From: Paraburkholderia rhizosphaerae | Lineage (GTDB): Bacteria; Pseudomonadota; Gammaproteobacteria; Burkholderiales; Burkholderiaceae | Length of the DNA stretch: 64,000 nucleotides | Reading direction: 5' to 3' | Assembly (NCBI RefSeq): GCF_004366595.1 | Contig: NZ_SORE01000026.1 | Coordinates: forward strand, 43,158-107,157 | Part shown: positions 49,677 through 58,550 of the stretch, piece by piece | How the letters are laid out: each line of letters opens with the position of its first letter | Numbering within the stretch: position 1 is the stretch's first letter | Position numbers and translations under genes: made by a program | The notes under the pieces: generated by a model | Database searches by the model: none | What the model saw: only the letters and a program-made list of their open reading frames with translations | What the model was told of the DNA's origin: nothing

Positions 49677-50897
49677 ATGAGTTCCCCGTCGTCACCCGAT
49701 CTGTCGCGCCCGCCGCCTGCCCCGCTCAAACCGCTCGCCGATTCATCGCTGTCGGCACTGGTTGCGGGCTTCGTCGCGATGATGACCGGCTATACGAGCT
49801 CTTTGGTCCTGATGTTCCAGGCCGGCCAGGCCGCGCACCTGACCGATGCGCAGATTTCGTCGTGGATCTGGGCGCTGTCGATCGGCATGGGGCTGTGCAC
49901 GATCGGCCTGTCGCTGCGCTTTCGCGCACCGATCGTGATCGCGTGGTCGACGCCGGGCGCCGCGCTGCTCGTCGCATCTCTACCGCATGTCGGCTACGGG
50001 CAGGCGATCGGTGCGTTTATCGCGTGCGCGCTGCTGCTGACCGCGGTCGGATTGACCGGCTGGTTCGATGCGCTGATGAAACGGATTCCGGCCGGCATCG
50101 CATCGGCGCTGCTGGCGGGCATCCTGTTCGAAATCGGCATCGAGATTTTTCGCGCCGCGCAGTTCCAGACCGCGCTCGTGCTGACGATGTTCTTCACGTA
50201 CCTCGCGATGAAACGGATCGCGCCGCGCTACGCGATCGTCACGACGCTCGTGATCGGCACACTGGTCGCGGGCGGCCTCGGTCTGCTCGATTTCAGCCAC
50301 TTCAAGATCGCGCTCGCGCATCCGGTCTTCACGATGCCGGCGTTTTCGCTATCCGCAATCGTCAGCATCGGCGTTCCACTGTTCGTCGTCGCGATGGCTT
50401 CGCAAAACGTGCCGGGTATCGCGGTGCTGCGCGCCGATGGCTATACGACGCCATCGTCGCCGCTGATCGCCACCACGGGCGTTGCATCACTGTTGCTCGC
50501 GCCGTTCGGCTCGCACGGCATCAATCTTGCGGCGATCACCGCGGCGATCTGCACCGGCCGCGATGCGCATGAAGACCCTATGAAGCGCTACACCGCGGCA
50601 CTGTGGTGCGGTGTCTTCTATCTGATCGCGGGCGTGTTCGGCGCGACGATCGCCGCATTGTTCGCGGCGCTGCCCAACGCGCTGGTTGTGTCCGTCGCCG
50701 CGCTCGCGCTGTTCGGTTCGATCATGGGCGGGCTTTCAAACGCGATGCAGGACGGCAAGCACCGCGAAGCGGCGCTTGTCACCTTTATGGTGACCGCGTC
50801 GGGGCTGACCTTGCTATCGATCGGCTCCGCATTCTGGGGGTTGGTCGCGGGCGTGCTGACGCAGGTCGTTCTGACCGCGCGAAACCCGGCTCAATAG
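49677..50897 (+). CDS. benzoate/H+ symporter, BenE family
   Basis: A 406-residue transporter with about 11-12 helices. The family blocks are SSLSALVAGFVAMMTGYTSSLVLMFQAGQAAHLT, APIVIAWSTPGAALL, QNVPGIAVLRADGYTTPSSPLIATTG and GSHGINLAAITAAICTGRDAHEDP. BenE proteins import benzoate or related aromatic acids with protons. No aromatic degradation gene sits nearby, so the substrate could differ. GGAGA is about 12 bases before the ATG. It is a monocistronic plus-strand gene between the VWA and tal genes. Confidence 0.92.
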   Translation: MSSPSSPDLSRPPPAPLKPLADSSLSALVAGFVAMMTGYTSSLVLMFQAGQAAHLTDAQISSWIWALSIGMGLCTIGLSLRFRAPIVIAWSTPGAALLVASLPHVGYGQAIGAFIACALLLTAVGLTGWFDALMKRIPAGIASALLAGILFEIGIEIFRAAQFQTALVLTMFFTYLAMKRIAPRYAIVTTLVIGTLVAGGLGLLDFSHFKIALAHPVFTMPAFSLSAIVSIGVPLFVVAMASQNVPGIAVLRADGYTTPSSPLIATTGVASLLLAPFGSHGINLAAITAAICTGRDAHEDPMKRYTAALWCGVFYLIAGVFGATIAALFAALPNALVVSVAALALFGSIMGGLSNAMQDGKHREAALVTFMVTASGLTLLSIGSAFWGLVAGVLTQVVLTARNPAQ

Positions 50898-51273
50898 CGC
50901 GATCGATGCGCGTGTTGCGGCACATTCGACGGCTCGCTGAATCCCCACCGCTAGCGGCATGCGCATCAGTCGAACCATTGTCAGCCGATCCGCCATAAAA
51001 TGAAGGGATCGGGCGGCGTTTCGTCTGATGTCCGGCCGCCAGGAAATTCGGCGGCCCTGCCCGGTGTCGATCCGTCGCAAATCGGCGGCGAGGTATGCGC
51101 GAACCTCGGCACACCCCCGCTCAAACCCGGCGCGGACACCGAACGCCCGAGGCCCTCGGCACTGCGGGACCCTGCGGGATGAAGGCCGCCTCCGGCCAGC
51201 CGGCAACCAACCGGCACCGGCAGCAGCGTCATCAATTTCTGACCACGGCGCGTATGCGCCTCAAAGGCTCGAC
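50898..51273. other. intergenic region before tal
   Basis: About 375 bp with no gene I can support. It should contain the tal promoter; I see no strong hairpin or repeat. Confidence 0.4.
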
Positions 51274-52227
51274 ATGACAACTGCACTCGATCAACTCAAG
51301 CAATACACGACTGTCGTCGCCGATAGCGGCGATTTCCAGCAACTCGCCCAGTACAAGCCGCGCGACGCGACGACCAACCCGTCGCTGGTGCTGAAGGCCG
51401 TGCAGAAGGACGACTACAAGGCGCTGCTCGAAAAAACCGTGCGCGATCATGCGTCGAAGCCGGTCGGTGCGATCATCGACCATCTGCTGATCGCCTTCGG
51501 CTATGAAATCCTGAAGATCGTGCCGGGCCGCGTGTCGACCGAAGTCGATGCACGGCTGTCGTTCGATACGAAGGCGTCGATCGACAAGGCACGCGAACTG
51601 ATCAAGCACTACAAGGACGCGGGCATCGACCGCGAACGCGTACTGATCAAGCTCGCGTCGACGTGGGAAGGCATCCGCGCGGCGGAAGTGCTGCAGAAGG
51701 AAGGCATCAAATGCAACATGACGCTGCTGTTCTCGCTGGCGCAGGCGGTCGCCGCCGCTGAAGCGGGCGCGCAACTCATTTCGCCGTTCGTCGGCCGCAT
51801 CTACGACTGGTACAAGAAGAATGCGGGCAGCAACTGGGACGAAGCGCGCGACGGTGGCGCGAACGACCCGGGCGTGCAATCGGTGCGCCGCATTTACGCT
51901 TACTACAAGAAGTTCGGTTACCCGACCGAGGTGATGGGCGCGAGCTTCCGCACGACCAGCCAGATTCTCGAACTGGCCGGTTGCGATCTGCTGACGATCA
52001 GCCCGGACCTGCTGCAAAAGCTGCAGGACAGCACGGACAAGGTCGAACGCAAGCTGTCGCCGGAAGCGAGCAAGAACGCGGAAATCGCTCGCGTGCCGGT
52101 CGACGAGCCGTCGTTCCGCTTCCTCGTCAACGACGAAGCGATGGCGACCGAAAAGCTGTCGGAAGGCATCCGCGTGTTCGCGGCCGATGCGATCAAGCTC
52201 GAAAAACTGATCGAATCGCTGCGTTAA
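51274..52227 (+). CDS. tal: transaldolase
   Basis: A 317-residue classical transaldolase of the non-oxidative pentose phosphate pathway. It moves a dihydroxyacetone unit between sugar phosphates through a Schiff base on Lys126 (RERVLIKLASTWEGIRAA). The DATTNPSLVLKA block, CNMTLLFSLAQAVAAAEAG and SPFVGRIYDWY are all present. The ATG at 51274 gives the standard length. It ends at a clear terminator and stands alone on the plus strand. Confidence 0.97.
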   Translation: MTTALDQLKQYTTVVADSGDFQQLAQYKPRDATTNPSLVLKAVQKDDYKALLEKTVRDHASKPVGAIIDHLLIAFGYEILKIVPGRVSTEVDARLSFDTKASIDKARELIKHYKDAGIDRERVLIKLASTWEGIRAAEVLQKEGIKCNMTLLFSLAQAVAAAEAGAQLISPFVGRIYDWYKKNAGSNWDEARDGGANDPGVQSVRRIYAYYKKFGYPTEVMGASFRTTSQILELAGCDLLTISPDLLQKLQDSTDKVERKLSPEASKNAEIARVPVDEPSFRFLVNDEAMATEKLSEGIRVFAADAIKLEKLIESLR

Positions 52228-52304
52228 GCGGTACCGGCGACGGGGCGCCGCTGCAAGCTGCGGACAGACCCACCAAGCCTGAAGGTTGAAGGTACGTAGG
52301 CTCG

Positions 52305-52346
52305 AACAGCGCATGAGGCAGCGATGCCGCACGCGCTGTTTTTTAT
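52305..52346 (+). terminator. tal terminator
   Basis: An outer 8-bp stem and an inner GGCA/TGCC stem, separated by a small internal loop, followed by six T, about 80 bases past the tal stop. Confidence 0.8.
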
Positions 52347-52499
52347 GCATCATGCGCAGGTCGAACGCCATGCCAACAAACTTTCACGGACTGGCGAACG
52401 GTGGAGACTAGAATCGTCAGCACAGCTTGTGTTTCGCGCACGACGCGCAACACGCTGTTCGACATCGCAAGCTCAAACGCTTTGTATGGGAGACGACGA

Positions 52500-52931
52500 A
52501 TGCTAGTTCAGCCTTATCTGTTCTTTAACGGCCGGTGCGAGGAAGCGCTGAGGTTCTACCGTGAGACGCTCGGCGCCGAAGTGTTGATGCAGAAATACTT
52601 CCGGGAAGCGCCGCCGAACCCCGAACGCCCGCTCAAAGCGGGCACCGAGGACAAAATCATGCATTGCACATTTCGCGTCGGCACGAGCGAACTGATGGGG
52701 TCCGACGGCGACTGCGAGCCGGGCACCAATGCACCGAGCGGCTTTGCTCTGTCAGTGACCGGCGACGACAACGCGTCTGCACAGAAGATTTTCAATGCGT
52801 TATCGGCCGGCGGCAATGTGATGATGCCGTGGCAACCGACCTTCTGGAGCGAAGGTTTCGGTATGGTGGTCGACCGCTTCGGAATCATGTGGATGGTCAC
52901 GAGTCCGCACCACGCAGGCCACAAGGGCTAG
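52500..52931 (+). CDS. VOC-superfamily protein (PhnB-like)
   Basis: A 143-residue protein of the glyoxalase/bleomycin-resistance (VOC) fold in the PhnB-like group: VQPYLFFNGRCEEALRFYRETLGAEVLM at the start, KIMHCTFRVGTSELMGSD, and WSEGFGMVVDRFGIMWMVT at the end. GGAGA is 7 bases before the ATG at 52500. It is a small soluble, probably dimeric, metal-binding or binding-only protein. No substrate can be predicted. It is convergent with a FUSC gene across a strong hairpin. Confidence 0.9.
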   Translation: MLVQPYLFFNGRCEEALRFYRETLGAEVLMQKYFREAPPNPERPLKAGTEDKIMHCTFRVGTSELMGSDGDCEPGTNAPSGFALSVTGDDNASAQKIFNALSAGGNVMMPWQPTFWSEGFGMVVDRFGIMWMVTSPHHAGHKG

Positions 52932-52947
52932 CTCGCGTCCGGCACAC

Positions 52948-52982
52948 CGCGGCCGCGCATCGGCAGATGCCGTGCGGCCGCG
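52948..52982. terminator. GC-rich hairpin between convergent genes
   Basis: A 9-bp outer stem and a 5-bp inner stem with a 4-base loop fill most of the 51-bp gap between the VOC and FUSC genes. There is no T-run, so termination would rely on structure. Confidence 0.5.
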
Positions 52983-54152
52983 TCAATGCTGTTGCTGCTG
53001 TTCGCGACGCTGCGCGACGCGCGTGCGCCGCTCGATGTTCCACGCAGGTTCGGTTTCGACCAGCAGCGCGCGCAATCGCTCGACCTGCTCCACGACACGC
53101 TCGTTCAACCAGCATGGCCCTTGCAGATCCGGCGCCGCATTTCCGACCGCCGCGGCGTCGCGTACCACAGGCGCCAACGCATCCGGCATCCGGAAGTGCG
53201 GCGCGTTTGTGAATCGCAACGCGCGCGCCAATTCGAGCAGCACGGAGCGCACCGCGAACGCCTCGCGACCGCACTGGCCCGCAAACCCGGCGCGCATCGC
53301 CGGATCGGCGCGCGTCAGCACGCCGTTGGACATGATCTCGAGCGCACTCAGCAACATCCGGTGCAGTTGCTGGATCTGCTCGAGCCGCGCCGGCGCCACT
53401 TCGATCTCTTTCGCGACCCACGGTATCACCGCGCGCAGTTGCACCAGACGCCGCGCCATGCGCAGAAACGTTGCGTCCTGTTCGTCGGCGGAAAGCCAGT
53501 CGCCATGCGCCATGCGCGTGTAGATGCGCGCGCAGTCCCGCAGATTGTCGGAAAGCTGATACCGCCACGTGTACGTTGCGTGCAGCGGCAACGCAAACGA
53601 GAAGGCGAGCGCGATCACCGTGCCGATCGCGACATCGGCCGCGCGCCACAAGCCATCGGACATCTGGTTGTCGCCGAGTCCGCCGACAATGCACATCGTG
53701 ATCGCGGTCAGCAACGCCATATAACCGTATCGGCCGATCGCAAACGCCGCGCAGATACCCGCGACCAGCGACATGCACAGCACCGTCAGCGCAAACGAAT
53801 CGAACAGGCTGTGCTGGACGATCAGCGCGAGACCGATCGTGCCGCCAATCAAGGTGCCGATAGTCCGCTCCAGCGCTTTGCGACGGATATTGCCGTGATG
53901 CTGCAAACCGCCGATCACGATCAGCACCGTGATCGGCGCCCAGATGCCGTGCGGCACATCGGTCGCGTGGATCACCGCAATCGACACGAGCATCGCCACG
54001 CCGACGCGTATGCCGTGCAGCACCTTCGCATTGCGGTAGCGGTAGTACGGCGACGTCAGCACGCGCATCAGGCGCGCGAGTACCGGGCGTCGGCGCGCGC
54101 CCGGCGCGATGGCCGGGTCGCCGGCCGCGGGTTCGGAATCGTCCAGCGCCAT
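52983..54152 (-). CDS. FUSC-family membrane protein (YccS-like)
   Basis: A 389-residue FUSC-type protein. Six helices lie in the first about 205 residues (VLHGIRVGVAMLVSIAVIHATDVPHGIWAPITVLIVIGGLQHHGNIRRKALERTIGTLIGG). A soluble helical domain makes up the rest, ending in a Gln-rich tail. It is only half the size of the FUSC pump at 23224 and has no neighbouring OMF or HlyD gene. Function as exporter is inferred from the family. Confidence 0.85.
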   Translation of the reverse strand: MALDDSEPAAGDPAIAPGARRRPVLARLMRVLTSPYYRYRNAKVLHGIRVGVAMLVSIAVIHATDVPHGIWAPITVLIVIGGLQHHGNIRRKALERTIGTLIGGTIGLALIVQHSLFDSFALTVLCMSLVAGICAAFAIGRYGYMALLTAITMCIVGGLGDNQMSDGLWRAADVAIGTVIALAFSFALPLHATYTWRYQLSDNLRDCARIYTRMAHGDWLSADEQDATFLRMARRLVQLRAVIPWVAKEIEVAPARLEQIQQLHRMLLSALEIMSNGVLTRADPAMRAGFAGQCGREAFAVRSVLLELARALRFTNAPHFRMPDALAPVVRDAAAVGNAAPDLQGPCWLNERVVEQVERLRALLVETEPAWNIERRTRVAQRREQQQQH

Positions 54153-54466
54153 ATTCGCCTCGCAGTCGTTCGAATCCGGGAGTTCACGTTACGGCATGCT
54201 TTGCGCAGTATCGCGCACCTCTGCGGCACCGGACAGTCCACAGGCGAAGAAAATCGCCCGGCACGCAACAGCAGGCAGGCGACTCGGCAATTGTCTGAAA
54301 TCGGAGTCCGGCGCCGCTTTGCGCACAAGCGCGACGATGCGCCGGAAAAAGCCAACACAACCGCGGATACCGCAGCCGCGCGCCGTCCGCTTGACCGGAA
54401 CGACAAAATCCGGCTCGCGACGCAGCACGGCGCGGCGCGGCGCGGCATACAGCGGTGCGCGTCAGA
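54153..54466. other. intergenic region, FUSC / dehydrogenase operon
   Basis: About 310 bp between the FUSC start and the end of the cytochrome gene, both minus strand. No supported gene, clear terminator or repeat was seen; the FUSC promoter should lie here. Confidence 0.4.
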
Positions 54467-55807
54467 TCATGGACTGCTCTTGCGAATACGCTGAACTGTG
54501 CCGGCATCGACCGCCGACGCCTGATTGCCCCATGCGCTGCGGATAAACGTGACGACCTCCGCGACCTGCTGATCGTTCAGACGCTGACCGAACGCGGGCA
54601 TCGTGAACACAGTTGGCGCACTGTGCGTGCCCGGCATCGATGCGCCGTGCAACACGAGGCTGATGAGCGAGGTCGGATCCTGCGCATTCACCGTCGAACT
54701 CAGCGCGAGCCGCGGGAATACGCCGTCGTAGCCTTTGCCATCCGAGCGATGGCAAGCCGCGCAGTTATCGAGGAAGGTTCGCGCGCCGGGCACGCCGGTC
54801 TGCCCCGCATGCAATGCGAGCGCCGCCTTGTTCGAGTACACGAGGGCCGCCTGTTGCCGCGCCGGCGCAAGCGACTGCAAATACGCGGCGATCGAGTTCA
54901 GATCGGGTTCGCTCATATATTGCGTGCTGTCGAGCACGACATCGCGCATCCCGCCGAACGCAGCCGAGTGCGTATTGCGGCCGGTCTTCAGGAACGCGAC
55001 GATATCCTCGCGGCTCCATTCGCCGAGACCGTCCACGCGATCGTCGCGCAGATTGTTCGCGAACCATTGCTCGACGACGCCGCCTTGCAGGAAAGCCAGG
55101 CCGCCGCCATCGGTGAGCGCGTGTTCCTGCAGCAGCGTGCCGCGCGACGTATGACACGCGCCACAGTGCCCGAGCCCCTCGACCAGATACCGGCCACGTT
55201 CCAGCGACATCGCCGCACCATCGGCGGCCTGCGCATTGGTGCCGGTTGCAACGTCGGGCGCGAATGCGATGCGCCACAGCGCGAGCGGCCAGCGCATCGA
55301 CAGCGGCCAGCGGATGCCATTCGGTATGTGCGGCTGATAAACCGGCGCGACACCGTGCATGAAGTACGCGTACAGTGCTTTCACGTCGTCCGGCTGGATA
55401 TGCGCGTACGACGGATACGGCATCGCCGGGTACAGCGTATAGCCGGCCTTCGATGTGCCGTGCCGCAGCGCGTTGTCGAAATCCGCGTACGCATACGCGC
55501 CGATGCCGGTCGCCGCGTCCGGCGTGATGTTGGTCGAGTAGACGATGCCGATCGGCGTGTGCATCGGCAGGCCGCCTGCGAACGGCTTGCCGCCCTTCGC
55601 GGTATGGCACGCCACGCAGTCGCCGACGCGAGCGAGGTATTCGCCGCGCTTGATCAGTGCCGCATCGTCGGCACTTGCGCTTGCACCGGTCGACGATGCC
55701 ACCGAAGCGATCGCACTTGCACCCGCAACAAGCCCGAATGCACCGGCGACGGTAACGGCGACCGCCACCGCCGCGCGGGAACGAAGTTTCGTAAGCGCGT
55801 TTCTCAT
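54467..55807 (-). CDS. tri-haem cytochrome c subunit of gluconate-type dehydrogenase
   Basis: A 446-residue membrane-anchored cytochrome with a signal segment (about 12-35) and three haem c sites: CVACH (64-68), CGACH (about 217) and CAACH (about 350). The layout is that of the cytochrome subunit of FAD gluconate/sorbitol/alcohol dehydrogenases, which passes electrons from the FAD subunit to ubiquinone on the periplasmic face. The ATG overlaps the stop of the flavoprotein gene (ATGA). Last gene of the three-gene operon. Confidence 0.94.
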   Translation of the reverse strand: MRNALTKLRSRAAVAVAVTVAGAFGLVAGASAIASVASSTGASASADDAALIKRGEYLARVGDCVACHTAKGGKPFAGGLPMHTPIGIVYSTNITPDAATGIGAYAYADFDNALRHGTSKAGYTLYPAMPYPSYAHIQPDDVKALYAYFMHGVAPVYQPHIPNGIRWPLSMRWPLALWRIAFAPDVATGTNAQAADGAAMSLERGRYLVEGLGHCGACHTSRGTLLQEHALTDGGGLAFLQGGVVEQWFANNLRDDRVDGLGEWSREDIVAFLKTGRNTHSAAFGGMRDVVLDSTQYMSEPDLNSIAAYLQSLAPARQQAALVYSNKAALALHAGQTGVPGARTFLDNCAACHRSDGKGYDGVFPRLALSSTVNAQDPTSLISLVLHGASMPGTHSAPTVFTMPAFGQRLNDQQVAEVVTFIRSAWGNQASAVDAGTVQRIRKSSP

Positions 55808-57576
55808 GCTTGCACCATCGGGCCTGGGTTCTTCAAATACTGTTCACGGATCGCGCGCGCCGACCAGTAACTCAGCGCACCGACTAGCCCGGTCGGGTTG
55901 TAACCGAAGTTCTGCGGGAACGCCGACGCGCCCAGCACGAACACGTTGTGCACGTCCCAGCTCTGCAGATAGCGGTTCACCACGCTCGTCTTCGGATCGG
56001 CGCCCATTACCGCGCCGCCGGTCGTATGCGTGCTCTGATAGACACGCGTGTCGAAGTGCGTGCCCGGTTTGCGCGCATTCACATCGACGTGGTCGGTCAG
56101 CACACGTGCGATACGTTCGGCCTGCGCGACGGTGTACTGCGTCATCGCGATCTCGTTGTCGTGCCAGTCGAACGTCACGCGCAACAACGGCTGGCCGTAC
56201 GCGTCCTTGTAGTTCGGATCGAGGCTCAGATAGTTGTCGCGATAGGACATCACGGACCCTTGCGCGACGATCGTCATCATCCGTTGATAGCTGTCCTGGA
56301 CCGCCGCCTTCCAGCCGCTGCCCCACGCCTTCGTGCCTTTCGGCACACTCGCCTGTCCGATCGGCCGCGCGCCGGTGCGCATATGGCGAACGTTCGCGCC
56401 GCCGATAAAACCGAGCGGACCGTGATCGAACACATCGCCGTTGAAGTCGTCGATGGCCTGGCCGGCCGCGCCCGCGCCGATAAACGGGTTCAGCTGCGTG
56501 CCCCGCGGCAGGAACGCATTGACGCCGCCGTTCATCTGATACGCGAAGTTGCGGCCAACCACGCCCTCACCGGTCGCCGGATCGTACGGCTGTCCGATAC
56601 CGGATAGCAGCAACAGCCTCACGTTGTGCATCTGGAACGCGCTCAGGAACACGATGTCGGCCGGCTGCTCGATCTCGCGCCCCTGCGCGTCGATATATGT
56701 GACGCCGGTCGCGCGCTGGCCGCTCGCATCGCGGTTGACGCGCACCACCTGGCAGCGCGTGCGCAACTCGAAGTTCTTCTTCTGATAGAGCGCTGGATGA
56801 ATCGCGGTCTGCGGCGACGACTTCGAGTACATATAGCAACCGAAGTCTTCGCAAAAGCCGCAGAAATTGCACGGCCCAAGGCGTACGCCGTACGGGTTCG
56901 TGTACGGCGTCGACACGTTGGCCGCCGGAATCGGGAACGGCTCGTAGCCGAGCTCGCGCGCGGCGCGCGCAAAGAGCTGCGCGCCGTAGATGTCTTTCAG
57001 CGGCGGCGTCGGATATTCGGTACTGCGCCACGACTCGTGACGATTACCGCCCGCGACGATATTGCCGTTCAGATTGCCCGCCTTGCCCGAGATACCGGCC
57101 ACTTCTTCAAAGCGCGTGAAATACGGCTCGAGCTCGTCATACGCGACGCCGAAATCCTGAATGGTCATGCCGTCCGGAATAAACGCCTTGCCGTAGCGCT
57201 GTTCATAATGGCTGCGCAGTTGCAGGTCGGACGCCTGCGGCCGCCATGTGAGCCCATTCCAATGGAAGCCCGCGCCGCCAACGCCATTGCCGAGCAGCAT
57301 CGCGCCGTGCTGACGATACGGTACCGCAAGCCCGTCGGGCGCATGCCGGAACGTGAGCGTCTCTTTCGACAGGTCCTGATACAGCTTGCCGCGAATCGCG
57401 TACGCGAGTTCGTCCGCGATATTCGGGTACTTCGCGGTGTTCGCGGTGTCCTGCATCTCGCCGCGCTCGAGTGCGAGCACGTTCAGGCCCGCTTCGGCCA
57501 TTTCCATCGCCATGATCGCGCCGGTCCAGCCGAACCCGACCATCAGCGCATCGACTTTGTCTTTTTTGATCGCCAT
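55804..57576 (-). CDS. GMC-type flavoprotein subunit, gluconate 2-dehydrogenase-like
   Basis: The catalytic subunit, 590 residues, a glucose-methanol-choline oxidoreductase. The FAD-binding region reads VDALMVGFGWTGAIMAMEMAEAGLNVLALERG (8-39), with NGVGGAGFHWNGLTWRP. A Cys cluster C-x2-C-x2-C-x4-C (236-247) may bind an Fe-S centre. The catalytic His is in STHTTGGAVMG and the end is NPTGLVGALSYWSA. No signal peptide: export depends on the Tat signal of its small partner. Gluconate is the best guess, because the Cys motif is of that type, but 2-ketogluconate or sorbitol are possible. Confidence 0.92.
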   Translation of the reverse strand: MAIKKDKVDALMVGFGWTGAIMAMEMAEAGLNVLALERGEMQDTANTAKYPNIADELAYAIRGKLYQDLSKETLTFRHAPDGLAVPYRQHGAMLLGNGVGGAGFHWNGLTWRPQASDLQLRSHYEQRYGKAFIPDGMTIQDFGVAYDELEPYFTRFEEVAGISGKAGNLNGNIVAGGNRHESWRSTEYPTPPLKDIYGAQLFARAARELGYEPFPIPAANVSTPYTNPYGVRLGPCNFCGFCEDFGCYMYSKSSPQTAIHPALYQKKNFELRTRCQVVRVNRDASGQRATGVTYIDAQGREIEQPADIVFLSAFQMHNVRLLLLSGIGQPYDPATGEGVVGRNFAYQMNGGVNAFLPRGTQLNPFIGAGAAGQAIDDFNGDVFDHGPLGFIGGANVRHMRTGARPIGQASVPKGTKAWGSGWKAAVQDSYQRMMTIVAQGSVMSYRDNYLSLDPNYKDAYGQPLLRVTFDWHDNEIAMTQYTVAQAERIARVLTDHVDVNARKPGTHFDTRVYQSTHTTGGAVMGADPKTSVVNRYLQSWDVHNVFVLGASAFPQNFGYNPTGLVGALSYWSARAIREQYLKNPGPMVQA

Positions 57577-57578
57577 GG

Positions 57579-58325
57579 TTAAGCCTGCTCTCCGAGAATC
57601 GATACCGGACCGAGCGGATACTTCGCGTTCGGCTGCTCGACCCAATCGGCAAAATCCGCGCGCGCGCCGGGGAAGCCGATCATTTTCCAGCCGGCCATAC
57701 CTTTGTTGCCGCCGTACATCGGGTCGGCGAAGTAGCCTTCTTTCGTGTTCTTCAGCAGCGTGCTGAAGAAGAGCTTTGGCGGCACCGCATCGAGATGCAG
57801 CTGACCTGCTTCGAGCTGTTCGAGGACCTGCACGCGCGTACCGCGAGGCAACTGCGCAAACGCTTTGCCGTGATCGCGCACGCATGCGGCGTCGCACGCT
57901 TCGATACCGTGCCGGTAGATGTCGCGCGGCACGAGGCCGAGCTGATAGCCAAGTTGCGGGTCCGCCTCCGGATGGAACGGCCCCTGCATGTACCAGAGCC
58001 GTCCATGCCCGTACGGCGTTTCCATCTGACGATCGATAAATTCGGGCACGCCGGCTTCGAGTGCGCCTGCACCGGTGTTGTCGGCGGGGATCAGTTCGTC
58101 CACGGCGGCGTGAATAAAGTCCCATTCAGCGGCAGTGAAGAAGACCGGTGTGTACTTTGCGGCGGTGGCGGCCACGCCAGCGGTCGGCGCGGCGCTCGCG
58201 TTGTCCGACGCTTGCGAATGGGTGCAGCCCTCTTGCGTGACGATCACCGGCGCAATCGCCGTGGCGGGAAGAATCGTGAATACCTGGCGCAGAAATTTTC
58301 TGCGCGGCTGGTCGTCGTTTTTCAT
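57579..58325 (-). CDS. gluconate 2-dehydrogenase subunit 3 (Tat-exported)
   Basis: A 248-residue small subunit. The N-terminus holds a twin-arginine signal, PRRKFLRQVFTILPATAIA. The mature part matches the gluconate 2-dehydrogenase subunit 3 family (FFTAAEWDFIHAAVDELIPADNTGAGALEAGVPEFIDRQM; YFADPMYGGNKGMAGWKMIGFPGARADF). It escorts the folded FAD subunit through the Tat pore. First gene of the operon, two bases before the flavoprotein gene. Promoter expected in 58326-58550. Confidence 0.94.
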   Translation of the reverse strand: MKNDDQPRRKFLRQVFTILPATAIAPVIVTQEGCTHSQASDNASAAPTAGVAATAAKYTPVFFTAAEWDFIHAAVDELIPADNTGAGALEAGVPEFIDRQMETPYGHGRLWYMQGPFHPEADPQLGYQLGLVPRDIYRHGIEACDAACVRDHGKAFAQLPRGTRVQVLEQLEAGQLHLDAVPPKLFFSTLLKNTKEGYFADPMYGGNKGMAGWKMIGFPGARADFADWVEQPNAKYPLGPVSILGEQA

Positions 58326-58550
58326 CGGGTAACGTGGGTCGTCAAATGGAAGGGATCGCGCGCGGCGTTGTTACCGGCGGCGTGATGTTCTAAAGAAAGC
58401 GGCTCGAGACGACCGGTTCGGAAGAGACGGTCTTTTCGAATGAAATGCTTTGAATGAGGCGGCGGATCTAGCGCTGGAATCAGGCACGGACGCGCCGTGC
58501 CTGACTGCGCCGGGTACAACACGTCGTTGCTGGTTCCGCGCCGCTACCGG

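Noticed and set aside
54068..54466. Cys/Arg-rich frames upstream of the small FUSC gene
   Set aside because: Composition and lack of motifs are like antisense shadows; no ribosome-binding site found.
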